From positions 1 to 37,282 of the forward strand of contig CAYTTV010000036.1 of assembly GCA_964440915.1 (NCBI GenBank): a stretch of 37,282 nt of DNA. The letters are read 5' to 3'. This DNA is from CAMPJM01 sp964440915. GTDB taxonomy: Bacteria > Bacteroidota > Bacteroidia > Cytophagales > Cyclobacteriaceae. Within the stretch, counting starts at the first letter, position 1; each line of letters starts with the position of its first letter. The notes below the pieces were generated by a model that saw only the letters and a program-made list of their open reading frames with translations, ran no database searches and was not told the origin of the DNA. The position numbers and the translations under genes are program-made. Positions 1-6,723 of the stretch are shown here, piece after piece.

Positions 1-50
1 GTACTTGCATGGGGTGCAAGGGGTCGTGGGTTCGAATCCCGCCACCCCGA
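1..50 (+). tRNA. tRNA-Pro(GGG), 5' end outside window
   Basis: Only the 3' part is present. The anticodon arm is CTTGC / ATGGGGT / GCAAG, which puts GGG at the anticodon positions. It is followed by a T arm GTGGG TTCGAAT CCCGC, the 3' acceptor strand CACCCCG and discriminator A at position 50. No CCA is encoded. A strong terminator follows within a few bases. Confidence 0.93.
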
Positions 51-52
51 CG

Positions 53-100
53 AAAAAGGAAAGGCCATTGATTTTTATCAGTGGCCTTTCCTTTTTGGAT
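53..100 (+). terminator. Intrinsic terminator of tRNA-Pro
   Basis: A perfect 15-bp stem, AAAAAGGAAAGGCCA at 53-67 with TGGCCTTTCCTTTTT at 82-96, encloses a 14-nt loop and ends in a T run. Confidence 0.9.
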
Positions 101-613
101 TAATCGGATCAAAGTGGGAGAAACTAAGTCAAGCGAATGGACAATTCGACTTTAGAACTCATAGTTTAAGCTTGTTTGTGCGGTTTTTCATCAATTATTT
201 TGGGCGCCTTTTCATGCTGTCCGCTTCTACTCCGCGCCAACCCACAAAAACCTCCCCCTTGGCGGGGTATCCACTTCCATCATGGGCGCTGATGCAAATA
301 CCAATCATAGTCTGTTATCCATTGGAATACCACTTCTCCCTTTGTTTTGACATTATACATCCTAGTTTGCATCCATTGAATGCGGTTTTAGGCCATTATC
401 GGGATAGCAACCCTGCAATAGGTTTAGCCGAATGTTGATTTGGCTATAGTCACTCCTGCCTCTACAATCATTGCCGTTTAGCATATACTCTGGCCACCGG
501 TTTTAAAGCAGAAAATTATCCGACAAGATCTGAAGATAGCTAAAAGCTCTGAACTTTCTGCTCCAACTGCACCCGGTGGTCGAATATATGCAGTGTGTGC
601 GTTCGGCATTTTC
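101..613. other. Gene-free stretch between tRNA-Pro and the toxin-antitoxin pair
   Basis: I see no convincing gene here. A possible 88-codon frame at 172-438 has no signal peptide, no recognisable motif and an unusual composition. The right part holds a long imperfect hairpin (481-591). The left part, around 205-290, has the look of non-coding intergenic repeat sequence, but this could not be verified without a search. Confidence 0.6.
481..591. repeat. Long imperfect inverted repeat (111 nt)
   Basis: Three stacked inverted-repeat blocks share one centre: GCATATA 481-487 with TATATGC 585-591; CCACCGG 494-500 with CCGGTGG 573-579; AGCAGAAA 507-514 with TTTCTGCT 555-562. An outer pair, GCCGAA near 427 and TTCGGC near 602, may extend it. 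No T run follows on either strand, so it is not a standard terminator. It lies just 3' of the antitoxin gene. Confidence 0.7.
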
Positions 614-922
614 TCAGTACGTCATTTTTTGGTTATTCAACTCTACATTAAATTTTACGTTGGCTCCCAATACTTGGAAAACTTTCATTATGGTTGAAAA
701 TCGAGCATCTGTCGTGCTGTTTTCTATTTTTGAGATTTGTGCTTTTTTTACGCCCACAAGTTCGCCGAGTTGTTCTTGTGTCAAATTTCGCTCTTTTCTC
801 GCTTGCTTTATAGCATACCCCAATAGGTCAAGACGAAGTTCGTTCTCAAATTCGTCTCTCTTTATTGTTCCTTTTTTGCCGATATGCCTGTCGGTCATTT
901 CTTCTAAACTATATGTTTTCAT
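614..922 (-). CDS. higA: HigA-like antitoxin, XRE-family helix-turn-helix protein
   Basis: A 102-residue protein. Its second half is a Cro/CI-type helix-turn-helix (about residues 33-85) with the family pattern RKERNLTQEQLGELVGV followed by QISKIEN. In type II systems such proteins bind and neutralise the toxin and repress their own promoter. The start overlaps the toxin stop as ATGA (919-922), showing translational coupling in the toxin-first order typical of higBA. The N-terminal 30 residues contain charged helices that probably contact the toxin; this is inferred from the family. A 16-bp palindrome upstream of the operon is a likely binding site. It could also be called a generic XRE regulator, but the overlap with a Gp49-type toxin makes antitoxin the best reading. 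Confidence 0.88.
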   Translation of the reverse strand: MKTYSLEEMTDRHIGKKGTIKRDEFENELRLDLLGYAIKQARKERNLTQEQLGELVGVKKAQISKIENSTTDARFSTIMKVFQVLGANVKFNVELNNQKMTY

Positions 923-1242
923 TTTTCCTTTCTTTTTTCTTTAAAATATTGTGCCATTAATCGTTCAGCTTTTTCAATTTCGCCTTTCGGAGTTTTACCG
1001 GTCTTTTTTATCAGTCCGTGGGTTGAAATTACTACGGTGTCTCGTTTATCAGCTTTGTCCCAAAATGCAAAAAGTCGATAATAGGTTTTGCTAAACTTTG
1101 CCCTAAATTCCCAAATCTCGTCCTGTAGCTTTTTGAAGAGTTCTTTGTCGTTCGTGATTCGAGCTTTCCAAATGTTGTAATAGATTTTGTCCCGAGCTTT
1201 TTCATCAAGTTCATCAAGGAATTGTTTAGCGTCTTCCAACAA
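919..1242 (-). CDS. higB: HigB/Gp49-like toxin of the RelE/ParE superfamily, N-terminus possibly interrupted
   Basis: The frame from a TTG at 1242 gives 107 residues. It shows the Gp49-like pattern: a helix with FLDELDEKARDKIYYNI, then IWEFRAKF, YYRLFAFWDK, VVISTHGLIKKTGKTP and a charged C-terminal helix. Members are ribosome-dependent or free mRNA interferases neutralised by HigA. Family proteins usually begin with a beta strand before LEEA. Here that strand is encoded upstream (ATG at 1269, M-D-E-Y-K-F-R-V), but a TAA at 1243-1245 separates it from the rest in the same frame. The TTG start therefore gives a protein lacking the first strand. Either the toxin is inactivated by a nonsense mutation, or reinitiation/TTG use yields a shortened form. 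The antitoxin frame is intact. Confidence 0.82.
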   Translation of the reverse strand: MLEDAKQFLDELDEKARDKIYYNIWKARITNDKELFKKLQDEIWEFRAKFSKTYYRLFAFWDKADKRDTVVISTHGLIKKTGKTPKGEIEKAERLMAQYFKEKRKEK

Positions 1243-1302
1243 TTACACGCGAAATTTGTATTCGTCCATTCAAATTAGCTTTTGTCTTTGTAAAGATATA
1301 AG

Positions 1303-1318
1303 TTTCCTAATTAGGAAA
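1303..1318. promoter_or_regulatory. Perfect 16-bp palindrome, candidate HigA operator
   Basis: TTTCCTAATTAGGAAA is its own reverse complement. It lies 34 bp upstream of the ATG at 1269 and next to a minus-strand TATCTTTA (1298-1291) that resembles a Bacteroidota -7 box, so a bound repressor would cover the promoter. HigA antitoxins bind such palindromes; the assignment here is inferred from position. Confidence 0.6.
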
Positions 1319-1421
1319 TAAATCTCTATAGGTGGTTTTTTTATCCTGACGCACAACTTACGGATAAATACAGTGGCTATTGAAAGCTGAGGTTTGCCTT
1401 GGTTTGGGGTCTTATAGCTAA

Positions 1422-2555
1422 TTACAACCCTAAATATTCAATCAACTCTCTAGCGGCAGCACGCCCTGCTCTATTGGCGCCTATGGTGGAAGCAGATGGA
1501 CCATAGCCTGTCAAATGAATGCGTGGATCTTGGGCTACTTGAGTGGCTAGTTGCCCGGTCATTACAATACCATTTTTATCGTTCGTCAGGTTTAAGGGGG
1601 CAAGGTGGTCAAATGAATGACGGAATCCAGTATTCCAAAAAATAACATCTGCATCGAGCGTGGTGCCGTCTTCCCATCGAACACCAGTTTCTGTAATCTG
1701 CTCAAACATGGGTTTCCGGTCCAGGATGCCACGCTCCAGCATCCCCGATATAGCGGGCGTTAAGGGCAAACCTGTCACAGCCACTACCGATTTTGGGGGA
1801 AGACCCTCCCGAACTCGGTTTTCTACCATCGCTACCGCTTCTCGTCCCTTTTCTGGAGTAAATTCATATTTCCTAAAATCAGGAGAACGACGGGCCACCC
1901 AAGTTGTTTGGGTCACTTCGGAAATTTCCCCTAGCAACTGAATGGCAGAAATTCCGCCACCCACCACGATCACATGCTTGCCAATAAATTCTTCAGCATT
2001 TTTATATTCTCCCGTGTGTAGTTGTCTGCCTTTGAACTTTTCCCAGCCTGGATATTTGGGGCAATGGGGCGTCTTCCAAGTACCAGTAGCATTGATCAGC
2101 CCACGGGCACTAAATTGAACACCGTTGGTTCTGACCAAAAACCTTTTATTTCGTTCTGTGACTTTATGCACGCTTACCGGCCGAATGACCGGAAGCTTAA
2201 ATGTTTTCTCATAGAGTTCGTAATATTTCGGAATGGCGACATTTGCTTGTAGCGCGGTATCTTCTGTATTGACGGCATCAGAAAATTTCATTCCTGGCAG
2301 GTCATTAATGCCATTTACATTGCTAAGCCTCAGAGAATCCCACCGATGTTGCCAGGCTCCTCCGGGACCAAATTCGTCATCCAATATTACAAATCCTCTC
2401 CCCGGCTCCAAACCTTCTCTTTTCAGGTGGTAAGCCGCCGATAAGCCAGCTTGTCCAGCTCCGATTACAACAACGTCCACCTTATAATAAACATCAGGGC
2501 GAGACTCGGACGAGATAGGATTATCAGTGTTTTGTATGTTTTTACCACGTTCCAT
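1422..2555 (-). CDS. Flavin-containing monooxygenase-like NAD(P)/FAD oxidoreductase
   Basis: A two-dinucleotide-domain flavoprotein of about 377 residues. The FAD-binding motif GAGQAG stands near residue 32 (after the strand VDVVVI), followed by GPGGAWQHRWDSLRL as in FMO-type enzymes. An FMO-like FKGRQLHTGEY precedes the NADPH-binding GGGISAI near residue 200. A late AD-V-IFWNTGFR segment matches the ATG-type motif of the family. Such enzymes use NADPH and O2 to oxygenate small substrates; the substrate cannot be told. A GTG at 2582 directly after an in-frame stop would add nine residues; ATG at 2555 was preferred. It stands alone, between the toxin-antitoxin pair and a secreted protein, and is probably cytosolic. 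Confidence 0.85.
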   Translation of the reverse strand: MERGKNIQNTDNPISSESRPDVYYKVDVVVIGAGQAGLSAAYHLKREGLEPGRGFVILDDEFGPGGAWQHRWDSLRLSNVNGINDLPGMKFSDAVNTEDTALQANVAIPKYYELYEKTFKLPVIRPVSVHKVTERNKRFLVRTNGVQFSARGLINATGTWKTPHCPKYPGWEKFKGRQLHTGEYKNAEEFIGKHVIVVGGGISAIQLLGEISEVTQTTWVARRSPDFRKYEFTPEKGREAVAMVENRVREGLPPKSVVAVTGLPLTPAISGMLERGILDRKPMFEQITETGVRWEDGTTLDADVIFWNTGFRHSFDHLAPLNLTNDKNGIVMTGQLATQVAQDPRIHLTGYGPSASTIGANRAGRAAARELIEYLGL

Positions 2556-2667
2556 TTTGGTGATTCCGTTTTGTTCTGGCACTTACTCATCACATACAAG
2601 TACGAGATGTGCAGTGCATTGGTTAAGGCAGCAGGAGAGGGGAAAAAATCAAGAAGTTCTACAAACA

Positions 2668-2700
2668 AAACGGGCTGCCTTTTATCAAAGCAGCCCGTTT
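2668..2700 (-). terminator. Intrinsic terminator of the SPOR-like protein gene
   Basis: Stem AAACGGGCTGC 2668-2678 pairs with GCAGCCCGTTT 2690-2700 around an 11-nt loop. Read on the minus strand it ends TTTTGTTT, just after the stop of the gene ending at 2723. Confidence 0.85.
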
Positions 2701-2722
2701 GCTAAATTATTTTAAGCTTGGC

Positions 2723-3313
2723 TTAGATTACACCTTCCAACACGTCTTTCATAGGTACGCGCTGACCGTCTTTGTAAGGTACGATCCAGGCATCTTTGAC
2801 GCCCATATTGCGGAGCTCTTTCTTAAACCTATCTGCTTCCCAATAGTCGGTAAAATTACCTAAAGTGTACTTTTGAGTGCCATCAGTACCGGACTCTGTT
2901 GCCATGTCCTCACTATTGGCAGTGTAGGTAGAAAGGTCCTTATTTTTATAAGCACCAATCTGCACCTTAAAGACCACTCCTTTAGCTACTCTAGTGTTAT
3001 TGTCTTCAGAAATGTCTTTAGTCGTAAGGTCTTCCACTTGTGTTTCAAGATTGTTTACCTTATCCTGAAGTTGAGCGATTCGAGCATTTTTCTCGCTAAG
3101 GGTCGATTGCAGGTTGGATACCTGACTATTCATACTGTTTACCTGACCTTTCAAAGCACTGTTCTCTTCCATCATATTCTTAAAATCTTCTGGGTCAGTT
3201 CCTTTCAGTTTCTTTTTCCACTCCTTTTTCTCTTTTTTAGAAAGCTGTGCCTCTGCTTGAGAAACCATCAAGAAGCAGAAAAGTGTGGCTAATAATAAAA
3301 TTCTATTTTTCAT
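2723..3313 (-). CDS. Secreted coiled-coil protein with C-terminal SPOR-like domain
   Basis: The start at 3313 was chosen because it gives a textbook signal peptide (MKNRILLLATLFCFLM...AEA-Q); an upstream in-frame ATG at 3343 would bury it behind ten polar residues. After a lysine-rich stretch comes a coiled coil of about 65 residues (heptads of L, N and Q, roughly residues 45-115), then a region beginning VFKVQIGAYKNK and ending with DRFKKELRNMGVKDAWIVPYKDG. The last part has the shape of a SPOR domain, which in other proteins binds denuded peptidoglycan glycan strands. A periplasmic or cell-envelope role is inferred. Similar Bacteroidota proteins are often labelled 'ezrin/radixin/moesin family' because of the coiled coil. 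Monocistronic, with its own terminator. Confidence 0.8.
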   Translation of the reverse strand: MKNRILLLATLFCFLMVSQAEAQLSKKEKKEWKKKLKGTDPEDFKNMMEENSALKGQVNSMNSQVSNLQSTLSEKNARIAQLQDKVNNLETQVEDLTTKDISEDNNTRVAKGVVFKVQIGAYKNKDLSTYTANSEDMATESGTDGTQKYTLGNFTDYWEADRFKKELRNMGVKDAWIVPYKDGQRVPMKDVLEGVI

Positions 3314-3369
3314 GTTGAGCTTTTGTTGATTCGTTATTTTCACAATTCGCTGACAATGTACATACTTAG

Positions 3370-3396
3370 AGGATAAAAGAAAATTAAATTTATCCT
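3370..3396. repeat. 8-bp inverted repeat between fumC and the SPOR-like gene
   Basis: AGGATAAA (3370-3377) is mirrored by TTTATCCT (3389-3396) with an 11-nt AT-rich spacer. It could be an operator or weak terminator; no T run follows, so its role is open. Confidence 0.3.
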
Positions 3397-3423
3397 AATA
3401 ACATACCTGTATCATACTTGAGA

Positions 3424-4827
3424 TTAGTCTTTAAGTCCTCCAATCATGTTCTTAGGTACTACCCATTCGTCGAACTGCTCACTGGTCAACAGGCCCAAAC
3501 TTATTGCAGCCTCTCTCAGTGTGCTGCCTTCCTTGTGGGCTTTCTTGGCAATGGCAGCCGCATTTTCATATCCTATATGCGGGTTTAAGGCTGTCACCAG
3601 CATCAATGAGTTCTCAAGATTTTTTTCAATCACTGCATGATTAGGCAATATGCCGACAGCACAATGTTCGTTAAATGAAGCACATGCATCGCCCAGTAGC
3701 CTTCCAGCCACCAGTAAATTGTAGATCATCATAGGCTTGAACACGTTCAGCTCAAACTGCCCATTCATGCCACCCACAGAGATAGCGGCATCGCAACCAA
3801 CCACTTGAGCACATACCATCGTAAGGGCTTCGCACTGGGTTGGGTTCACTTTTCCTGGCATAATAGAAGAGCCTGGCTCGTTCTCAGGGATAAGGATCTC
3901 CCCGATTCCGCAACGTGGGCCAGAAGCCAACATACGAATATCGTTGCCTATTTTCATAAGGGCTACAGCCAGTTTTTTGAGTGCACCGGAAGTTCCCACT
4001 ACTGCATCGTGGGCGGCCAAGGCCTCAAATTTGTTGGGAGCGGTTACAAAAGGCTGTCCTGAGATATCTGCAATTTTTTTGGCCACAAGCTCGGAATAAC
4101 CCCTTGGGGTATTCAGGCCGGTACCTACCGCAGTTCCTCCCAAGGCGAGCTCAGATAGGTGTGCAAAAGATTCCTTCAAAGATCGGATTCCGTGATCGAG
4201 CTGAGCCACATATCCAGAAAACTCCATTCCAAGAGTGAGCGGAGTGGCATCCATAAAGTGAGTCCTTCCGATCTTGACCACATCAGCATAAGCTTTTGCT
4301 TTTTCGTCTAGCGTGTTGCGCAATGTCTTTATTTTGGGCAAAGTATCTTCAGCCAGGAGCTTATATGCGGCAATGTGCATGGCTGTAGGGAAAGTATCGT
4401 TGGATGATTGAGACTTGTTAACATCATCGTTAGGATGGATTTTTTTCTTTTCGTCAGACAATTTTCCGCCCAATAAAACATGTGCCCTGTTGGCAACCAC
4501 TTCGTTCACGTTCATATTAGACTGCGTACCTGACCCCGTTTGCCATACAACAAGCGGAAACTGATCGTCAAGTTCTCCATTTATGATCTCATCACAGACC
4601 TTGCCTATGATTGTAGCTTTTTCGCTATCGAGCACACCTAGTTCTGCATTGGTATTAGCGGCTGCTTTTTTTAGTATGGCAAAGGCCCTTATCACCTCCA
4701 TGGGCATTTTCATAGACTCGCCGCCAATTTTAAAGTTATCTTTTGATCGTTGGGTTTGGGCACCCCAATATTTTTCCGCAGGTACTTCTACCTGCCCCAT
4801 CGTGTCTTTTTCTATCCTTACGCTCAT
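3424..4827 (-). CDS. fumC: Class II fumarate hydratase (fumarase)
   Basis: A 467-residue enzyme of the fumarase/aspartase superfamily that interconverts fumarate and L-malate in the TCA cycle without an iron-sulfur cluster. Full length for class II. Visible signatures are GSGTQSNMNVNEVVANRA (substrate site), NKSQSSNDTFPTAMH, the GRTHFMDATPLTLG segment and the superfamily signature GSSIMPGKVNP on the mobile loop carrying the catalytic serine. Aspartase is less likely, given the FumC-like NVNEV and TPLTLG context. It is transcribed alone, and a candidate promoter and a palindrome lie 80-115 bp upstream. Cytosolic. Confidence 0.97.
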   Translation of the reverse strand: MSVRIEKDTMGQVEVPAEKYWGAQTQRSKDNFKIGGESMKMPMEVIRAFAILKKAAANTNAELGVLDSEKATIIGKVCDEIINGELDDQFPLVVWQTGSGTQSNMNVNEVVANRAHVLLGGKLSDEKKKIHPNDDVNKSQSSNDTFPTAMHIAAYKLLAEDTLPKIKTLRNTLDEKAKAYADVVKIGRTHFMDATPLTLGMEFSGYVAQLDHGIRSLKESFAHLSELALGGTAVGTGLNTPRGYSELVAKKIADISGQPFVTAPNKFEALAAHDAVVGTSGALKKLAVALMKIGNDIRMLASGPRCGIGEILIPENEPGSSIMPGKVNPTQCEALTMVCAQVVGCDAAISVGGMNGQFELNVFKPMMIYNLLVAGRLLGDACASFNEHCAVGILPNHAVIEKNLENSLMLVTALNPHIGYENAAAIAKKAHKEGSTLREAAISLGLLTSEQFDEWVVPKNMIGGLKD

Positions 4828-4880
4828 GTTGTAAAAATTAGGGTTTTAATTTTTGGAATGGGATTTGCTACTTCCTCACT

Positions 4881-4919
4881 CAAAGATTTATAAATCTCCT
4901 TAAATCTTTGGCCAAAGAT
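4881..4919. promoter_or_regulatory. Overlapping palindromes upstream of fumC
   Basis: CAAAGATTTA (4881-4890) and TAAATCTTTG (4901-4910) form a 10-bp inverted repeat with a 10-nt spacer. ATCTTTGGCCAAAGAT (4904-4919) is a perfect 16-bp palindrome sharing one arm with it. The second overlaps the candidate -7 box of fumC, so it could be a repressor site. The regulator is unknown. Confidence 0.45.
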
Positions 4920-4944
4920 AATTATTAAGGGGTTGAAAAACCAA
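4913..4944 (-). promoter_or_regulatory. Candidate fumC promoter
   Basis: On the minus strand TTG (4944-4942) is followed after 21 nt by TATCTTTG (4920-4913), matching the Bacteroidota -7 consensus TAnnTTTG. The spacer is slightly long. The leader to the fumC ATG would be about 80 nt. Confidence 0.45.
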
Positions 4945-5063
4945 AACTGTGCTTATTAATGCACGATCTACTGTCTAAAAACTACAAGGCAGTAATGGTG
5001 ACTCCTCCGATAAACTCGGAACAGTAAGATTGTTTAATCCTTATCCAATTTAAATTTATAGAC

Positions 5064-5510
5064 ATGAAAGATATCAGAATTCTCGCCGTTATTTTAGCTG
5101 TTTTCTTTTCGGTGCAAGCATCATCCGTTTTCGCTAAAGAAAATCCTCGAGAAAGAGGAAAAGCAAAGCAAGAAAGATTTCAAAAGTGGGAAGCAGAAAA
5201 CCCCAAAGAAGCAAAGCGTTATCATAAGCTGGCCAAAGATCATCCTGAAGCGGCAAGATGGTATTATATAGAGACAAGGAAAGCACCTCAGAATGCCTCA
5301 CAACTATACAAGGAGGCTAAAAGGAACCCATCCTTGGCCAAAAGCATCTATGAAAATTCCGTGAAGCAAGATAGAAGTAAGTATAAGCTCCGTAGAACAG
5401 CCAAAGTAATGAGAAAGCATCGCGGGCAACCTAAAGAGAGCAGGAAGCACAAGATGCACCGCCAACATAAGCCCAAGCACGACAAGAAGGCAATAGATGT
5501 TGAAAAGTAG
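5064..5510 (+). CDS. Basic secreted protein with four 14-residue repeats, unknown function
   Basis: A 148-residue protein that I do not recognise. It begins with a clear signal peptide (ILAVILAVFFSVQASSVFA, cleavage near residue 24). The mature protein is very rich in Lys, Arg and His. Residues 47-102 form four exactly spaced 14-residue units, each beginning with Pro (47, 61, 75, 89), with Ala three residues later (50, 64, 78, 92) and Tyr or His at the eighth position (54, 68, 82, 96). The pattern suggests short proline-capped helices. The tail (about 110-148) is a Lys/Arg/His-rich disordered segment. A periplasmic role binding anionic polymers or metals could be imagined, but nothing in the sequence proves it. 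It is followed by its own terminator, hence monocistronic. Confidence 0.78.
   Translation: MKDIRILAVILAVFFSVQASSVFAKENPRERGKAKQERFQKWEAENPKEAKRYHKLAKDHPEAARWYYIETRKAPQNASQLYKEAKRNPSLAKSIYENSVKQDRSKYKLRRTAKVMRKHRGQPKESRKHKMHRQHKPKHDKKAIDVEK
5202..5369 (+). repeat. Four 42-nt coding repeats (14 residues each)
   Basis: Codons 47-102 split into four 14-codon units in perfect register, pattern P-x-x-A-x-x-[YLI]-[YH]-x6. The DNA copies have diverged, so this is an old protein repeat and not a recent tandem duplication. Confidence 0.7.
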
Positions 5511-5531
5511 ATTGTTTTATATTGGTTGATT

Positions 5532-5566
5532 GAAGGGCCGGCGTAAATGTCGGCCTTTCTTTTTTA
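5532..5566 (+). terminator. Intrinsic terminator of the repeat-protein gene
   Basis: AAGGGCCGGC (5533-5542) pairs with GTCGGCCTTT (5549-5558), including two G-U pairs, with a short loop and then CTTTTTT. It lies 22 bp after the stop codon. Confidence 0.85.
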
Positions 5567-5993
5567 TAGTGGCTTAGTGGGTTTGTGGCTTATGATAAAG
5601 GTTGCGCAGAACGTCAAAAGCTATAAGATGGGAACCTCGCAATGATAAGATCTTTTGAAAGTGAAGAATATCATGTATAATGTACCCGATCGACGAATGC
5701 GATGAAGATCGTAGAGATTGCTTCACTTTTGGTTATTGCTATGCTTCCAGGGCGGTTATTGATCAGTACTTTCTCAGGCATTGTCAAGTTTAAAGTGCGC
5801 CGTTCGCAAAACCGGTGTTTCGGATCTTTTAGTTTCTTCTTGTCTGTCCGCCTTTGCGCTATTTTTTTTGGAGATCGAAATAGTGGGAACTTCTGTTAAA
5901 GTTTTGCTTAGTGCGCTGATTTAAGATTGCTTTACTTTGAGGTGACGTGTTATTCAAAGCGTCATTTAAATTCAACATTTTAAACTCAGATTC
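5567..5993. other. Gene-free stretch with possible degraded REP-like sequences
   Basis: No supported gene. A 65-codon frame at 5702-5899 has no recognisable product. The plus strand contains CCTCGCAATGA near 5636 and AGATTGCTTCA near 5716. These look like the two edges of the TCATTGCGAGG...GAAGCAATCT repeat family common in many bacterial intergenic regions, here in separated, degraded form. Confidence 0.4.
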
Positions 5994-6521
5994 TTAACGG
6001 ATTTTGTTGAAAATATCCCACACTACAATGCCAATGCTTACCGATATATTCAAAGAGTGCTTAGTGCCATATTGTGGGATTTCGAGGCACCCATCGGATA
6101 TGTCCACTATTTTTTGGTCCACACCAAAAACTTCGTTGCCAAATACACAGGCAATTTTATTGCTACCTTTAGGCTGGAAATCATCCAAATAAGTGCTGTT
6201 TTCCGCCTGCTCAATGCTGTACACAATATACCCTTCCGCCTTCAGAGATTTTACGAGTTCTAGGGTATCTTTATGATATTCCCAATCCACGGAGTCTGTG
6301 GCTCCCAATGCGGTTTTGGTGATCTCGCGATGAGGAGGAGTGCCCGTGATACCACATAGGTATATCTTTTCTATAAGAAAGGCATCGGCTGTACGGAAGG
6401 CAGATCCTACATTGTTCAGGCTCCTCACATTGTCGAGAATAAGGGTGACTGGAATTTTCTCAGTGGCTTTAAAATCCCCAATGGACAGTCTATCTAATTC
6501 CTCGTTTTTAAGTTTCCGCAT
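5994..6521 (-). CDS. SpoU/TrmH-family RNA 2'-O-methyltransferase
   Basis: A 175-residue stand-alone SPOUT methyltransferase. The three family motifs are present: motif 1 as LDNVRSLNNVGSAFRTADAF (about residues 29-48), motif 2 as CVFGNEVFGV, and motif 3 as IPQYGTKHSLNISVSIGIVVWD near the C-terminus, which form the knotted SAM site. The conserved Asn and Arg of motif 1 and Glu of motif 2 are there. It uses SAM to methylate a ribose 2'-OH in tRNA or rRNA. It lacks the N-terminal L30e-like substrate domain of the RlmB type, so the target cannot be named. Divergent from mutS. Confidence 0.9.
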   Translation of the reverse strand: MRKLKNEELDRLSIGDFKATEKIPVTLILDNVRSLNNVGSAFRTADAFLIEKIYLCGITGTPPHREITKTALGATDSVDWEYHKDTLELVKSLKAEGYIVYSIEQAENSTYLDDFQPKGSNKIACVFGNEVFGVDQKIVDISDGCLEIPQYGTKHSLNISVSIGIVVWDIFNKIR

Positions 6522-6723
6522 AGTTTACTAAGTTATGGAGCCTCTTGGAGTTATTATTCCATAGGCAAAAGTTTTTCGCTAAAAGAAATACGAGTAAATT
6601 TGAAAAGATAAATCAATGCAAACTTATAGAAACTTCTTTAATTGATGCCATCCTAAAGCGTATAAGATACACCTCTATAAGTGTGCTGACCTTTGAAACG
6701 AGACCATTTGTTTGCAAATAAAT

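Noticed and set aside
172..438. Possible 88-residue protein on the plus strand
   Set aside because: No motif, no signal peptide, odd composition and no start context; the stretch looks non-coding.
474..607. Hairpin as an integron attC site
   Set aside because: The boundary heptamers (GTTTAGC, GTTCGGC) do not fit GTTRRRY/RYYYAAC and are in direct, not inverted, orientation; no integron integrase is seen.
576..944. Open frame on the plus strand opposite higA
   Set aside because: Mirror frame of a well-supported antitoxin gene; no domain.
5702..5899. 65-residue plus-strand frame
   Set aside because: No recognisable feature and lies over REP-like remnants.
6712..6723. TTG start four codons before the mutS ATG
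   Set aside because: The ATG at 6724 gives the usual MutS N-terminus.
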